Source: an uncultured Desulfovibrio sp.
GTDB taxonomy: Bacteria; Desulfobacterota; Desulfovibrionia; Desulfovibrionales; Desulfovibrionaceae
Assembly: GCF_944324505.1 (NCBI RefSeq)
Contig: NZ_CALUWO010000008.1
Span: forward strand, 1 to 64,000
Direction: 5' to 3'
DNA: 64,000 nt
Of the stretch, positions 1 to 8,630 are shown in pieces; positions within the stretch are counted from its first letter, which is position 1, and every line of letters starts with the position of its first letter. The translations under genes and the position numbers were made by a program. The notes beneath the pieces were generated by a model. That model was given only the letters and a program-made list of their open reading frames with translations. It was not told the DNA's origin and searched no databases.

Positions 1-91
1 TTCCCGGGCCGGCCCGCTCCACGGTGCTCCGCTCTTCGTTTGTCAATGCCTCCCGAAGGTCACTTGCCGTTTCCCCCGGGCGCGAAGTGCG

Positions 92-120
92 TTTATGCGC
101 CGGATGCCACACAATGTCAA
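92..120 (-). promoter_or_regulatory. Putative sigma-70 promoter reading out of the left edge
   Basis: On the minus strand there is a perfect TTGACA, a 17-base spacer and CATAAA (4 of 6 bases of a -10 box). It lies just after the stop codon of the lytic transglycosylase gene and points leftward, so it would drive a gene beyond the window. The call rests on consensus match and spacing only. Confidence 0.4.
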
Positions 121-129
121 GCCATTTTT

Positions 130-1773
130 TTACTTCAGGCCAACCACCAGCGTATCCCCGATCTGAAGATTCTGCTCATCCACCTCATTCCAGCGCTTGA
201 GATCGGCCACGCTCACATTGTGGCGCCGGGCAATGCTCCACAGATTATCATTGGCCTGCACCGTATAAGTGGACCGGCCGGCCTTCTGGCTGCGCCGGCC
301 GATGCTGCCACTGGGATTCTTGCGCGCGCTGGCCACCTGTTCCGCCCCCTCCTTGCCGGGAATGCGCAGACGCTGCCCCACACAAAGACGGCCGGGATTG
401 TCAATATCGTTGAGTTCCTGGAGATCCGCCACGCGCACGCCGTACTGCCGGGCCACGGAATACAGGGTCTCGCCAGAGCGGAGCACATGCGTTCCGCCGG
501 CGGTCATCTGGCAGGACTCCGCGGAAAGGGCACGCTGCCTGGTCCCCGAATCCCGGCTCTGACGGCTGCGCCGGCCATCCACACGGGCCACAGCCCGCTC
601 GCTCATGTCCACGCGGCGCGGCACAAGCACGGTATCCCCGCGCAGAATACGGGACTTGCCGCCGTTGGCAGCCGTGAGCTGGGCCACGGAAACGCCGCTG
701 CGCCGGGAAATCTTGTCCCAGCTGTCCGCACTGGTGGTAACGCGCGCCTGGTGCCAGTCAGCATAGAGGCCTCCGGCGCGTTGCAAATAGGCCACGGCCC
801 GCTGCTGCTGCATACGGGGAACATACACAAAGGTGGAACGCTCCGTGGACGAGATGGTCTTGAGGTGATGTTGGTTGTATTCCTTGAAAGTTTCCCAGTC
901 CATGCCGCAGGCCGTGCTCAGGCCGCGCAGATCCGTGCCGGGGCGGGCCGTCAGGCGCTGCACCTGCGGTTCGGCATTCTGATTGATGGGACGGAAGCCC
1001 AGCGGCCCCAGGTTGCGCATGATCTTGCTGATGGCGATGAAGCGCGGCACATACTGCACGGTTTCGGGGCGCAGCCTGGCCTTTTCGTCCAGACGCATAT
1101 TGCGCTCGCACACTTCATAAAAATTGTCTGCCCCGGTACCGCTCTTGGCGCGTCCCATCTTGCCTTCGCCGGCATTGTAGGCCGCAATGGCCGTGGGCCA
1201 GTCGCGGAAATCGGCATACAGCTTCTGGAGGTAATCTGCAGCCGCTTCGGTGGCCTTGTAGGGGTCCAGGCGTTCATCCATCCACTTGTCCTGGGTAAGG
1301 CCGTACTTCATGCCGGTATAGGGCATGAACTGCCAGGCGCCGGCCGCTCCGGCATGCGATCTGGCATCCGTGCGATAGCCGCTTTCCACAATGGCCAGAT
1401 AAGCCAGCTCCTCGGGCATGCCCCGCGAACGGAAGACCTTGCGCGCATAGCCCAGATAGGGTTCGGAACGCTGAGCAAAAATTTCCATGGTGCGCCGGTC
1501 CTTGTGCAGAAAGTGCCGGTACTGGGTGGTGACGGCCGGCATGGCCGATGCCGGCACATTGCGGTCAATCTGTCCCCGGCTCTGGAGGGCAGCCAGTTCT
1601 GTCTGGGTCAGGGGCTGGGTATCTTCATTTTCCGGGATGACCAGGGCCGGCATGTCGGACTTGCCACCGCTCTGCTTTGACCCACATGCCGCCAGCATGA
1701 GGCTGGCACAGAGAAGGCAGAACACAAGCCCCCACCGCGTGGTCCTCTTTCCATACCATACCATGTCCACCAT
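130..1773 (-). CDS. mltD: Membrane-bound lytic transglycosylase with three LysM domains (MltD type)
   Basis: Lipoprotein of 547 residues that cleaves peptidoglycan glycan strands, probably from the outer membrane. A signal peptide ends in a lipobox with Cys30 (LAAC). The SLT domain spans about residues 95-230. The candidate catalytic Glu130 sits in IVESGY and is followed by the typical AGAAGAWQFMPYTG stretch. Three LysM glycan-binding modules follow: a weak one near 345-390 and two clear ones near the C terminus (THVLRSGETLYSVARQYGV and STYTVQANDNLWSIARRH). The start is backed by GGGAGGAG seven bases upstream. SLT plus C-terminal LysM is the MltD plan. It is transcribed divergently from the RNA methylase gene, with about 110 bases between them. 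Confidence 0.93.
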   Translation of the reverse strand: MVDMVWYGKRTTRWGLVFCLLCASLMLAACGSKQSGGKSDMPALVIPENEDTQPLTQTELAALQSRGQIDRNVPASAMPAVTTQYRHFLHKDRRTMEIFAQRSEPYLGYARKVFRSRGMPEELAYLAIVESGYRTDARSHAGAAGAWQFMPYTGMKYGLTQDKWMDERLDPYKATEAAADYLQKLYADFRDWPTAIAAYNAGEGKMGRAKSGTGADNFYEVCERNMRLDEKARLRPETVQYVPRFIAISKIMRNLGPLGFRPINQNAEPQVQRLTARPGTDLRGLSTACGMDWETFKEYNQHHLKTISSTERSTFVYVPRMQQQRAVAYLQRAGGLYADWHQARVTTSADSWDKISRRSGVSVAQLTAANGGKSRILRGDTVLVPRRVDMSERAVARVDGRRSRQSRDSGTRQRALSAESCQMTAGGTHVLRSGETLYSVARQYGVRVADLQELNDIDNPGRLCVGQRLRIPGKEGAEQVASARKNPSGSIGRRSQKAGRSTYTVQANDNLWSIARRHNVSVADLKRWNEVDEQNLQIGDTLVVGLK

Positions 1774-1885
1774 GAGACTCCTCCCGAAGCGCTTGCCATT
1801 GCCGCAGAAGCTGCGTAGACAAAGGCCTCTGCATCATCCCCGCGGCCCCCTGGCCGCCCTTTCCCGAACCTGTCGGAGATTCTTC

Positions 1886-2662
1886 ATGCACGCTGCCACG
1901 TCCGCCCCGCTGCTGCCGGGCCTGAAACCTGTTCTTGAACTGCTGCAGAGCGATCCGCAGCGCATTGATCTTGTCTTTTGCCGCAAGGGCCTGCGCAGCC
2001 GGGAGGCCCTGCAGGTGCAGGACCTGTGCCGCAAGGGCGGCGTGCGCTACAGCCTTGTGGACACCGCCGCGCTGGACCGGCTCTGCCGCGAAGCCGCCGA
2101 GGCGGGACAGGCAGAGGTCAATCATCAGGGCGTCGTTGCCCGCCTGGCCGTCACGGAATTCCGCCAGCTGGACGAGCTGCTGGCCGCCGTGCGGGAAGCT
2201 CCCCTGCCCCTGCTGCTGGCCCTGGATCAGATGCAGGACCCCGGCAATGTGGGCACGCTCTGCCGCAGTCTCTACGCCCTAGGCGGCGCCGGCATCCTTC
2301 TGCCGCGGCATAACAGCGCTTATCTCGGCCCGGCAGCCCGGCGCGCCGCCGCAGGCGCCCTGGAACGGCTGCCCGTGGCCCGCGTGACCAATCTGGCCCA
2401 TGCCCTGGACAGTGCCGAAGAAGCCGGTCTGACCATTTACGGGGCCGGCTGCTCCCCGCGGGATGATGACGCCTTTTGCCACGCCATGCAGCTGCCGGCC
2501 GTGCTGGTTCTGGGCAATGAGGACAAGGGCCTGCGCCCCGGCGTAGCCAAACGCTGTGCACGCATGCTGCGCATTCCGCTGGCCCGCCAGTTTGATTCCC
2601 TCAATGTGGCCCAGGCCGGCGCCATGCTCATGGCACTTGCCGCCGCCCGTCTGCATGCCTAG
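1886..2662 (+). CDS. TrmH/SpoU-family RNA 2'-O-methyltransferase
   Basis: A 258-residue SAM-dependent rRNA or tRNA ribose methylase of the knotted SPOUT fold. All three SpoU motifs are visible: LDQMQDPGNVGTLCR (motif 1), VLVLGNEDKGL (motif 2) and DSLNVAQAGAMLM (motif 3). An N-terminal substrate-binding domain (about residues 1-95) precedes them, as in RlmB. The start was placed at this ATG because GGAG lies upstream and because the longer reading frame overlaps the divergent mltD gene. Whether the target is 23S rRNA G2251 (RlmB) or another nucleotide cannot be told from sequence, so no symbol is given. Confidence 0.9.
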   Translation: MHAATSAPLLPGLKPVLELLQSDPQRIDLVFCRKGLRSREALQVQDLCRKGGVRYSLVDTAALDRLCREAAEAGQAEVNHQGVVARLAVTEFRQLDELLAAVREAPLPLLLALDQMQDPGNVGTLCRSLYALGGAGILLPRHNSAYLGPAARRAAAGALERLPVARVTNLAHALDSAEEAGLTIYGAGCSPRDDDAFCHAMQLPAVLVLGNEDKGLRPGVAKRCARMLRIPLARQFDSLNVAQAGAMLMALAAARLHA

Positions 2663-2924
2663 GTCGCGGTACTGTCAAGTATACCCATTTCGCCGCAGGA
2701 TGCGAGCAGAAAAAGTCTAGACAAACATTACAGAATACATAGAAAACGACATGCGCCATTTTTCAGGATTTACTATGCCGTTTCTAAAACTGCTCTGCGT
2801 TCTATCATGCCATACAGATGCCGTTTTCGTCTCATACAGCATGTCTAAAAAATTTTTCTCAAGGCATACAGCAAGACGTTACGCGCACGATACGTGAAAA
2901 ATACTTTGCGCTGCGCCGCATAAC
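2663..2924. other. Gene-free, relatively AT-rich intergenic stretch
   Basis: No convincing coding frame or RNA gene was seen. Composition is clearly more AT-rich than the flanking genes. The heptamer CATACAG occurs three times (2811, 2833 and 2865). The stretch lies between two convergent genes, so it is not expected to hold a promoter for either. It may be a relic or a small RNA locus; nothing more can be supported. Confidence 0.4.
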
Positions 2925-2952
2925 AAAAAAGCCCTTATCCAAGGGCTTTTTT
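2925..2952. terminator. Bidirectional intrinsic terminator between convergent genes
   Basis: AAAAAAGCCCTT, loop ATCC, then AAGGGCTTTTTT. The stem is perfect and has a U-run when read on either strand. It can end both the plus-strand methylase transcript and the minus-strand era-yggS transcript. Confidence 0.85.
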
Positions 2953-3006
2953 GTTGCAGGCCGTATCCCTGCATTCCTGTCTGCCCGCCACGCCTTGCCG
3001 GACGGC

Positions 3007-3732
3007 TCAGTCCCGGGCGGGCTTGGGCGGACGGGGGCCAAAAATATCCGTCCCGATGCGCACGATGGTGGCGCCCTCCTTCACGGCACCGGGGAAATCT
3101 CCCGACATACCCATGGAAAGATGCGGCAGGGGCAGGCCGGTACGCTGGCGCAGGTCGTCGCGCAGGTTGCGCAGGCGGGCAAAGTAGGGCCGCGCCGCAT
3201 CGCCGGCATCAAAGACCGGCGGCAGACACATGAGGCCCTGCACCTCCAGATGCGGACACTGCTCCAGAACGTAGTCGGCCAGCTCCGGCAGATCCGCCGC
3301 CGCAATGCCGGATTTCTGCGGCTCGTCGCCCACGTTGATTTCAAAAAGCACGGGCTGACGCCTGTCCAGCGCCACCAGGCGCCGTTCCATGGCATCGGCC
3401 AGCTTGCGTGAATCCAGCGTATGCACCAGGGCAAAGGCCCCGGCCACCTGGGTGGCCTTGCGGCTCTGCACATGGCCGATCATATGCCAGCGGATATGGG
3501 CGCAGGCCGCGTTTTCCGCCAGTTCCTGCCGCTTTTGCAGGGCTTCCTGCACGTAGTTTTCGCCAAAATCCACCTGCCCGGCGGCAGCCACGGCAGCCAC
3601 ATCCTCCGCCGGATGCAGCTTGGAAACCGCCACCAGGGTCACCTCGTCCCGCCGGCGGCCGGCATCGGCCACAGCCTTGTCCAGCCGCTCTAGAACAGCC
3701 TCGTAACGTGCGCGCACAGCCTCTGCGCTCAT
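3007..3732 (-). CDS. yggS: YggS/PROSC-family pyridoxal phosphate homeostasis protein
   Basis: A 241-residue single-domain alanine-racemase-fold protein that binds PLP and helps balance free B6 and amino/keto acid pools; no catalytic reaction is established for the family. The PLP lysine is in TLVAVSK near residue 38. Family signatures [22 protein letters not shown] and [13 protein letters not shown] are all present. Its start codon overlaps the era stop codon (ATGA), so the two are translationally coupled. A bidirectional terminator follows about 55 bases downstream. Confidence 0.93.
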   Translation of the reverse strand: MSAEAVRARYEAVLERLDKAVADAGRRRDEVTLVAVSKLHPAEDVAAVAAAGQVDFGENYVQEALQKRQELAENAACAHIRWHMIGHVQSRKATQVAGAFALVHTLDSRKLADAMERRLVALDRRQPVLFEINVGDEPQKSGIAAADLPELADYVLEQCPHLEVQGLMCLPPVFDAGDAARPYFARLRNLRDDLRQRTGLPLPHLSMGMSGDFPGAVKEGATIVRIGTDIFGPRPPKPARD

Positions 3733-4664
3733 GACAGCATCACCTCGCCCATCTGTGTCAGCTCCTGCACAAGTGCCGGGTCTTCGGTCCAGTTTTCACG
3801 CACCTTGACCCACAGCTCCAGATGCACCTTTCCGCCCAGCAGCTCCACCATATCCTTGCGGGCTTCCGTGCCCACCTGCTTGAGCACCTGCCCTCCCTTG
3901 CCGATGACCATGCCCTTGTGCATGGCACGGGCAACATAGATCACGGCATGGATGATGGTCTGCCCGCGCTCGGCATCCTCCTCCCACTGCTCGATGTCCA
4001 CAGCAATGCTGTAGGGCACCTCCTGGCGCAGCTGCAAAAAGAGCTTTTCGCGGATGATTTCCGCCGCCATGAAGCGCACGGGCGCCGTGGATATCTGATC
4101 TTCGGGAAACTGGGCCTCCCGCTGGGGCAGACGCGAGCACAGCAGGGCCAGAAGGTCAGGCAGGCCGTCCTTGGTGAGCGCCGACACGGGAAAAATTTCG
4201 GCATGGGGCCACATTTCGCTGAGGCGGGTCAGCAGCGGCAGCATGCGGCTTTTGTCGGCAAAGAGGTCCACCTTGTTGACCACCACGATCATGGGGCGCG
4301 TTTCATTGGCCAGGGCATCGGCCACGGGGGCCAGATCACGCTCCAGAAATTCAGGATGACGGATATACAGGTGGGCATCCAGCACAGGCATGATGACATC
4401 CGCCTGGCGCAGGCTCTGCCACACAGCCTGCAGCATGGCCTTGCTCAGACGGCCACGCACCTGCGAAAGGCCGGGCATATCCATGAAAATGGCCTGGGCC
4501 GAGGCATCGGTATGAATGCCCACGATCTGATTGCGGGTAGTCTGCGGCTTGGGCGTGACAATGCTCACCTTCTGCCCCAGCAGGGCATTGAGCAGGGTGG
4601 ACTTGCCCGCATTGGGCGGCCCCATGAGTGCCACCCAGCCACAACGATAATTCTGTGCGGTCAT
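3729..4664 (-). CDS. era: GTPase Era, 30S ribosome assembly factor
   Basis: A 311-residue GTPase needed for 16S rRNA maturation and 30S assembly. G1 is [10 protein letters not shown]3 is DMPG, G4 is NKVD and G5 is SAL. The C-terminal KH RNA-binding domain carries [15 protein letters not shown]. Two ATGs lie six bases apart. The inner one (MTAQNY) was chosen because a GAGG motif sits nine bases before it and only three before the outer one. It is first in an era-yggS pair, with a plausible promoter upstream. Confidence 0.96.
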   Translation of the reverse strand: MTAQNYRCGWVALMGPPNAGKSTLLNALLGQKVSIVTPKPQTTRNQIVGIHTDASAQAIFMDMPGLSQVRGRLSKAMLQAVWQSLRQADVIMPVLDAHLYIRHPEFLERDLAPVADALANETRPMIVVVNKVDLFADKSRMLPLLTRLSEMWPHAEIFPVSALTKDGLPDLLALLCSRLPQREAQFPEDQISTAPVRFMAAEIIREKLFLQLRQEVPYSIAVDIEQWEEDAERGQTIIHAVIYVARAMHKGMVIGKGGQVLKQVGTEARKDMVELLGGKVHLELWVKVRENWTEDPALVQELTQMGEVMLS

Positions 4665-4718
4665 ATACATTGGCCTCGCTGGTCATACAGAGGAAGAGAA
4701 GGGACAGGCAGTCCTGTC

Positions 4719-4746
4719 TTTATGCGCAGGCCGCGGCTGCGGTCAA
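4719..4746 (-). promoter_or_regulatory. Putative sigma-70 promoter for era-yggS
   Basis: Minus strand TTGACC (5 of 6), 16-base spacer, CATAAA (4 of 6), about 55 bases before the era start. The -10 box is the same as in the promoter candidate at 92-120. Supported by pattern only. Confidence 0.45.
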
Positions 4747-4767
4747 GCCCGGCGTGGCAAGGAGGGC

Positions 4768-5025
4768 CTACTGACACTTGATGATGAGGTTGCGCATGGG
4801 AATGTCGCCCACGGCGGACGTGTTCTGCGACAGAATCTGATACCTGCCGCCATCGCACATGTCGGCAGCGGCATTATAACACTGCGCCCAGTCGTTATCC
4901 ATGCCGTTGCAGTTCACCGAATAGCCTTCGGTGCCGTCAGGCAGACGTGCCGAAGACGGTCCGCCGCCGCAGCCGGAAGCCAGCAGGGAGGCCATGCACA
5001 GTGACATGGCGAAAAAACGATACAT
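4768..5025 (-). CDS. Small uncharacterised lipoprotein
   Basis: An 85-residue exported protein of unknown function. The signal peptide ends at a lipobox-like LLASGC. The mature part contains NCNGMDNDWAQCYNAAADMC with regularly spaced cysteines, like many short periplasmic lipoproteins of Gram-negative bacteria whose role is not known. The start was chosen because AAGGAG lies eight bases upstream; an ATG ten codons earlier lacks this. It lies 45 bases downstream of the TauE-family gene on the same strand and may be co-transcribed with it. Confidence 0.75.
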   Translation of the reverse strand: MYRFFAMSLCMASLLASGCGGGPSSARLPDGTEGYSVNCNGMDNDWAQCYNAAADMCDGGRYQILSQNTSAVGDIPMRNLIIKCQ

Positions 5026-5070
5026 AGCAGAACTCCTTGTTAACGACGCCCCCACGGGCGGCCGGATTCC

Positions 5071-5805
5071 TTATATCAGGGCACGGATCATGCCCACAAC
5101 GGACACAACCATCAAAAAGAACATCACGCAGCGCCTGAAAAGCGCCTCATCCACCCGATGAAACCAGCGGGTGCCCAGCCACATGCCCAGCCACATGAAA
5201 GGCAGCACCACCAGCGCATCCAGGGCGCTCTGCCAGGTCATGAGGCCAGAATAAACAAAAAAGCAGGACGTCTGGATGTCAAAGGCCAGAAAAAGCACAA
5301 TAAGCGTTGCCCGCGCAGCTTCCGCCGGCAGGGACATCATCATGAAGAGCACCACCGGCGGCCCGCCGTTGGACGAGGCGCCGTTGATGAAACCGGCCAG
5401 CGCTCCCACACCCATGATACCCAAGGGACCGAGCGTGCGCCGGGGCCGGAGGCCGGAAATGAGCAGCAGGGTCAGCGCCAGCACAATGCCATTCACGCCT
5501 ACGGTCATGGTCCGGGTCGGAAGATGCAGCAAAAGCATCATGCCCAGGGGCGTCAGCGGAATGATGCCCGCCAGCAGCAGCGCGCAGATACGCCAGTTGC
5601 ACTGGCGCCAGACAAATGGCGCATGGCCGGCGCTGGCAAACATCTCCCAGATGAGCAACAGGGGAACCACCTGGGCCGGCGGCAGGACAAAGGTAAGCAT
5701 GACCAGGGCCAGCATGGAAAAGCCAAACCCCGTTGCCCCGCGGACGATACCCGCGGCAAAAACCACCACGGCAGCGTACGCAAAGATGAGCAAGCTGAAC
5801 GACAT
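5071..5805 (-). CDS. TauE/SafE-family sulfite or organosulfonate exporter
   Basis: A 244-residue polytopic inner-membrane protein, near the usual length for the family, with about seven to eight hydrophobic segments. The N-terminal family signature GIVRGATGFGFSM and the second-half counterpart AGFINGASSNGGPPVV are both visible. The family moves sulfite, sulfoacetate or related anions; the substrate here is not determined. A sulfite exporter would suit an organism whose core metabolism makes sulfite, but that is inference. It is transcribed divergently from the VKOR-like gene. Confidence 0.85.
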   Translation of the reverse strand: MSFSLLIFAYAAVVVFAAGIVRGATGFGFSMLALVMLTFVLPPAQVVPLLLIWEMFASAGHAPFVWRQCNWRICALLLAGIIPLTPLGMMLLLHLPTRTMTVGVNGIVLALTLLLISGLRPRRTLGPLGIMGVGALAGFINGASSNGGPPVVLFMMMSLPAEAARATLIVLFLAFDIQTSCFFVYSGLMTWQSALDALVVLPFMWLGMWLGTRWFHRVDEALFRRCVMFFLMVVSVVGMIRALI

Positions 5806-5953
5806 GCCGTATCCTCCCCGGCCTTTGCGACATACATGCCGGCCTTAGCATAAAGCGCCAGGCAAGAGAAGACTTTACGAATCATCCGGAATGGCCTATG
5901 AAAAACAAAATTACCGGCGCTGTTTCAGCGTCGTCTTTCGTTTTGGCGGGAAC

Positions 5954-6946
5954 ATGAAACACAACGGCGTATTGACCGGAACATGCGGTCTGGCCCTGCT
6001 GGCGGTGGCCTATTGCGTGTGGACGGCCCTGGGCAACGATGTCAACGTCTGCATCACCGAAGGATGCAGCCTGTATCAGGATGTCACGGTGGCCGGCCTC
6101 TCGCTGTGGTGGATCGGCGCCGCCACCTTTGTGGTGCTGGCGCTGCTGGCCCTGGCCGGCGCGGCACGCCTGGGGCGCCTGCTGGCCGGACTGGCCCTGT
6201 GCGGGGACGTGCTGCTGCTCCTGCTCATGGCCGCCACGGCCCCCTGCGTCAGCTGTCTGGGGGTTGCCCTGTTCTTTGCCGGCGTCTACGCCGCCTTCCG
6301 GCACGCCCTGGCTGCGCAACAGTATAAGAATGCCCCCCCCCGCCGTTCGCTCCTGATCCTCGTCTGGGGCATTCTCTTTGTCATCAATGCCGGCGCCGCG
6401 GCGCGCTCGGCCGCCTCGCTGTGGCCCATCAGCGACATGACCCTGGGGCAGCCTTCGGTACGCATGTTCTTTTCCCCGTCGTGCAAGGTCTGCCGGCAGG
6501 GGGTGCAGGCGCTTTCCGGCCACATCGAGGTGGCCTTCTACCCCGTGGCCGACACGGCCGACGATCTGTACCGTGTTGCGGCCATGCGCACGGCCCTGGA
6601 TGCGGGCAAGAGCATGATCGAGGCCTTCGAGGCCGCCCAGCAGGTCTCGCCCGACGACTACTCCGCCCTTTCGCCCGACATGCTGTGGCTGCGCCTGCGC
6701 CTCTTGCGCAACAAGGCCCATGTCTATCTGTCCGGTTCCCAGGTGGTGCCCTTCATCGAATATCGCGGCCTGCCGGCCATGCTGGCGCCCAAACCCCGCC
6801 CGGCTCGCAGAGAAAGCCCGCCCGTTCCGCCGGAACCCGTGGTGGGCGGGCAGACGCCCCGGCCCGGCTACAGCGCCCCCGACGAGAACTTTTTTGACGC
6901 CACCATTGCCGGACAGTGCGGCGGCAGCAAGCCCTGCGTGGAGTAG
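5954..6946 (+). CDS. VKOR-like membrane protein with C-terminal thioredoxin-like domain
   Basis: A 330-residue predicted disulfide-forming oxidoreductase. The first 150 residues hold four to five membrane segments with paired cysteines typical of bacterial VKOR: Cys33 and Cys38 in the first loop and CVSC at 98-101. The soluble tail begins with a thioredoxin-like active site, FFSPSCKVC (177-180), and ends in a proline-rich segment and CGGSKPC. VKOR-thioredoxin fusions replace DsbB/DsbA for oxidative folding in the periplasm. The start was placed at MKHNG; an upstream in-frame ATG at 5891 is possible but adds a charged segment before the first helix. A 19-codon reading frame overlaps the chosen start. 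Confidence 0.75.
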   Translation: MKHNGVLTGTCGLALLAVAYCVWTALGNDVNVCITEGCSLYQDVTVAGLSLWWIGAATFVVLALLALAGAARLGRLLAGLALCGDVLLLLLMAATAPCVSCLGVALFFAGVYAAFRHALAAQQYKNAPPRRSLLILVWGILFVINAGAAARSAASLWPISDMTLGQPSVRMFFSPSCKVCRQGVQALSGHIEVAFYPVADTADDLYRVAAMRTALDAGKSMIEAFEAAQQVSPDDYSALSPDMLWLRLRLLRNKAHVYLSGSQVVPFIEYRGLPAMLAPKPRPARRESPPVPPEPVVGGQTPRPGYSAPDENFFDATIAGQCGGSKPCVE

Positions 6947-6982
6947 GCGCATGAAGGGTTTCTTATGAAAATGGTAGGAGAC

Positions 6983-7012
6983 TTGACGTATTGTCGGCTT
7001 GTCTCGTATATC
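6983..7012 (+). promoter_or_regulatory. Putative promoter of the rsbRD-dsr operon
   Basis: TTGACG (5 of 6), 18-base spacer, TATATC (4 of 6), starting 66 bases before the RsbRD-type gene. It is the only good candidate in the 100-base gap, so it is the likely main promoter of the whole dsrMKJOP transcript. Confidence 0.5.
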
Positions 7013-7048
7013 TAAACGCCTTTAACTCTAGCTTGTGAAATTGCCATC

Positions 7049-7576
7049 ATGAAGATCCAGGACCTCTTCCGTTCACAGAAAGAAACCGTGGTCAACCAGT
7101 GGATCGAGGCGGTATATAATACTTATCCGCTTGAAACAACTGGCTTTTTGAGAACGCGCAAAGACCCCTTCACCAATCCCGTCGGCGATATGACCCATGA
7201 GGCGGCCGGGCGCCTTTTTGACGCCATTTCCGGCGAGGATACCGACCCCAAGACGGTGAAACATGCCATCGAGCGCTTTGTGCGCCTGCGGGCCGTGCAG
7301 AAACTGACGCCCAGCCAGGCCATAGGCGTTTTTCTGCTTATGAAGCCCCTCATGCGGGAGCATATCCTGCCGCTTTGCTGCGGCGAAAAGGGCATCACCG
7401 CCTATCTCAATGCGGAATCACGGCTGGACAGCGTTGTGCTGCTGGCCTTTGATATGTACACGGAGGCGCGCGAAACGCTAGCCGAATCGCGCATCACCGA
7501 AATACGCACCCAGTATGCGCAGGTCGTGCGCTGGGCGCAGACGGTGGACGGCAGCCCGGTTTCGGGCAAAAGGTAA
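7049..7576 (+). CDS. RsbRD N-terminal-domain protein upstream of dsrM
   Basis: A 175-residue cytoplasmic protein made only of the globin-like sensor module found at the N terminus of RsbR-type stressosome proteins (opening MKIQDLFRSQKETVVNQWIE). It has no STAS domain, so it cannot be a complete RsbR. It lies 22 bases ahead of dsrM, with no terminator between, so it should be part of the dsr transcript. A sensory or assembly role for the Dsr complex is inference from this position. No strong ribosome-binding site is seen before the start. Confidence 0.8.
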   Translation: MKIQDLFRSQKETVVNQWIEAVYNTYPLETTGFLRTRKDPFTNPVGDMTHEAAGRLFDAISGEDTDPKTVKHAIERFVRLRAVQKLTPSQAIGVFLLMKPLMREHILPLCCGEKGITAYLNAESRLDSVVLLAFDMYTEARETLAESRITEIRTQYAQVVRWAQTVDGSPVSGKR

Positions 7577-7598
7577 CACATTTCAAGCGAGGTTGGGA

Positions 7599-8618
7599 AT
7601 GATCGCAGCGTTGGTGATGGTAGCGCTCATCGGGTGCATCGCTTGGGCGGGAGCCGCCGGTGGGCTGGGCTTCCTGTTCAGCGTGCTGCTGCCCTATGTG
7701 GCGGTTGCCATCTTTATTGTGGGCGTCATCAGACGCATGGTGTACTGGGCGAAATCGCCCGTGCCGTTCCGTATCCCCACGACGGGCGGCCAGGAAGCCT
7801 CTCTGGACTTCATCAAGCAGGAAAAGTGGGACTGCCCCAGCACCAAGGGCCAGACCATCGTGCGCATGGTGCTCGAAGTGCTGCTGTTCCGCTCCCTGTT
7901 CCGCAACACCCATGCCGAAGTCATCATGAATGACTCCGTCAACAAGGGTCCCCGCGTTGTCTACTATTCGTCCAAGTGGCTGTGGGTTTTTGCCCTGCTG
8001 TTCCACTACTGCTTCCTGCTGGTGTTCATCCGCCACTTCCGTTTCTTCCTGGATCCGGTGCCGGCCTGTATCACCTTCTTCGAAAGCCTGGACGGCATCA
8101 TGCAGATCGGCGCGCCCCGCTTCTTCATGAGCGGCGGCCTGCTGCTGGTGGCCCTGCTTTTCCTGCTGACCCGCCGCCTGGTCAACGAACGCGTGCGCTA
8201 CATCTCGCTGCTCAACGACTACTTCCCGCTGCTGCTGCTCATCGGCATCGTGGCCACGGGACTGTGCCTGCGCTACTTTGACAAGGCCGACGTGGCCTCC
8301 ATCAAGGTCTTCACCATGGGCCTCGTGCATCTTTCGCCTGTCAGCGCGGCCGGCCTGCCGCCGCTCTTTGTGGTGCACCTGACGCTGGTGAGCGTGCTGC
8401 TCATCTACTTCCCCTTCTCCAAGCTCATGCACATGGCGGGCATTTTCTTCAGCCCCACGCGCAATGTGCCCAACGATACGCGTCGTGTGCGCCACATCAA
8501 CCCCTGGAATCCTCCGAAGCAGTACTTCACCTATGCCGAGTACGAGGATGAATACCGCGAATTCATGGCCGAAGCCGGCCTGCCGCTGGAAAAGCAACCC
8601 GAAAAGGCCGCCGAGTAA
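7599..8618 (+). CDS. dsrM: DsrM, cytochrome b subunit of the DsrMKJOP complex
   Basis: A 339-residue inner-membrane di-heme cytochrome b of the NarI/DsrM type that exchanges electrons with menaquinone. Five to six transmembrane helices are visible, with histidines in the helix segments as expected for heme b ligation (FHYCFLLVFIRHFRFF and MGLVHLSPVS). The ATG was chosen because GAGG lies seven bases upstream and because the longer frame runs back through the RsbRD gene. It is followed after 12 bases by dsrK, its direct partner. Confidence 0.95.
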   Translation: MIAALVMVALIGCIAWAGAAGGLGFLFSVLLPYVAVAIFIVGVIRRMVYWAKSPVPFRIPTTGGQEASLDFIKQEKWDCPSTKGQTIVRMVLEVLLFRSLFRNTHAEVIMNDSVNKGPRVVYYSSKWLWVFALLFHYCFLLVFIRHFRFFLDPVPACITFFESLDGIMQIGAPRFFMSGGLLLVALLFLLTRRLVNERVRYISLLNDYFPLLLLIGIVATGLCLRYFDKADVASIKVFTMGLVHLSPVSAAGLPPLFVVHLTLVSVLLIYFPFSKLMHMAGIFFSPTRNVPNDTRRVRHINPWNPPKQYFTYAEYEDEYREFMAEAGLPLEKQPEKAAE

Positions 8619-8630
8619 GGAGTTTATATC

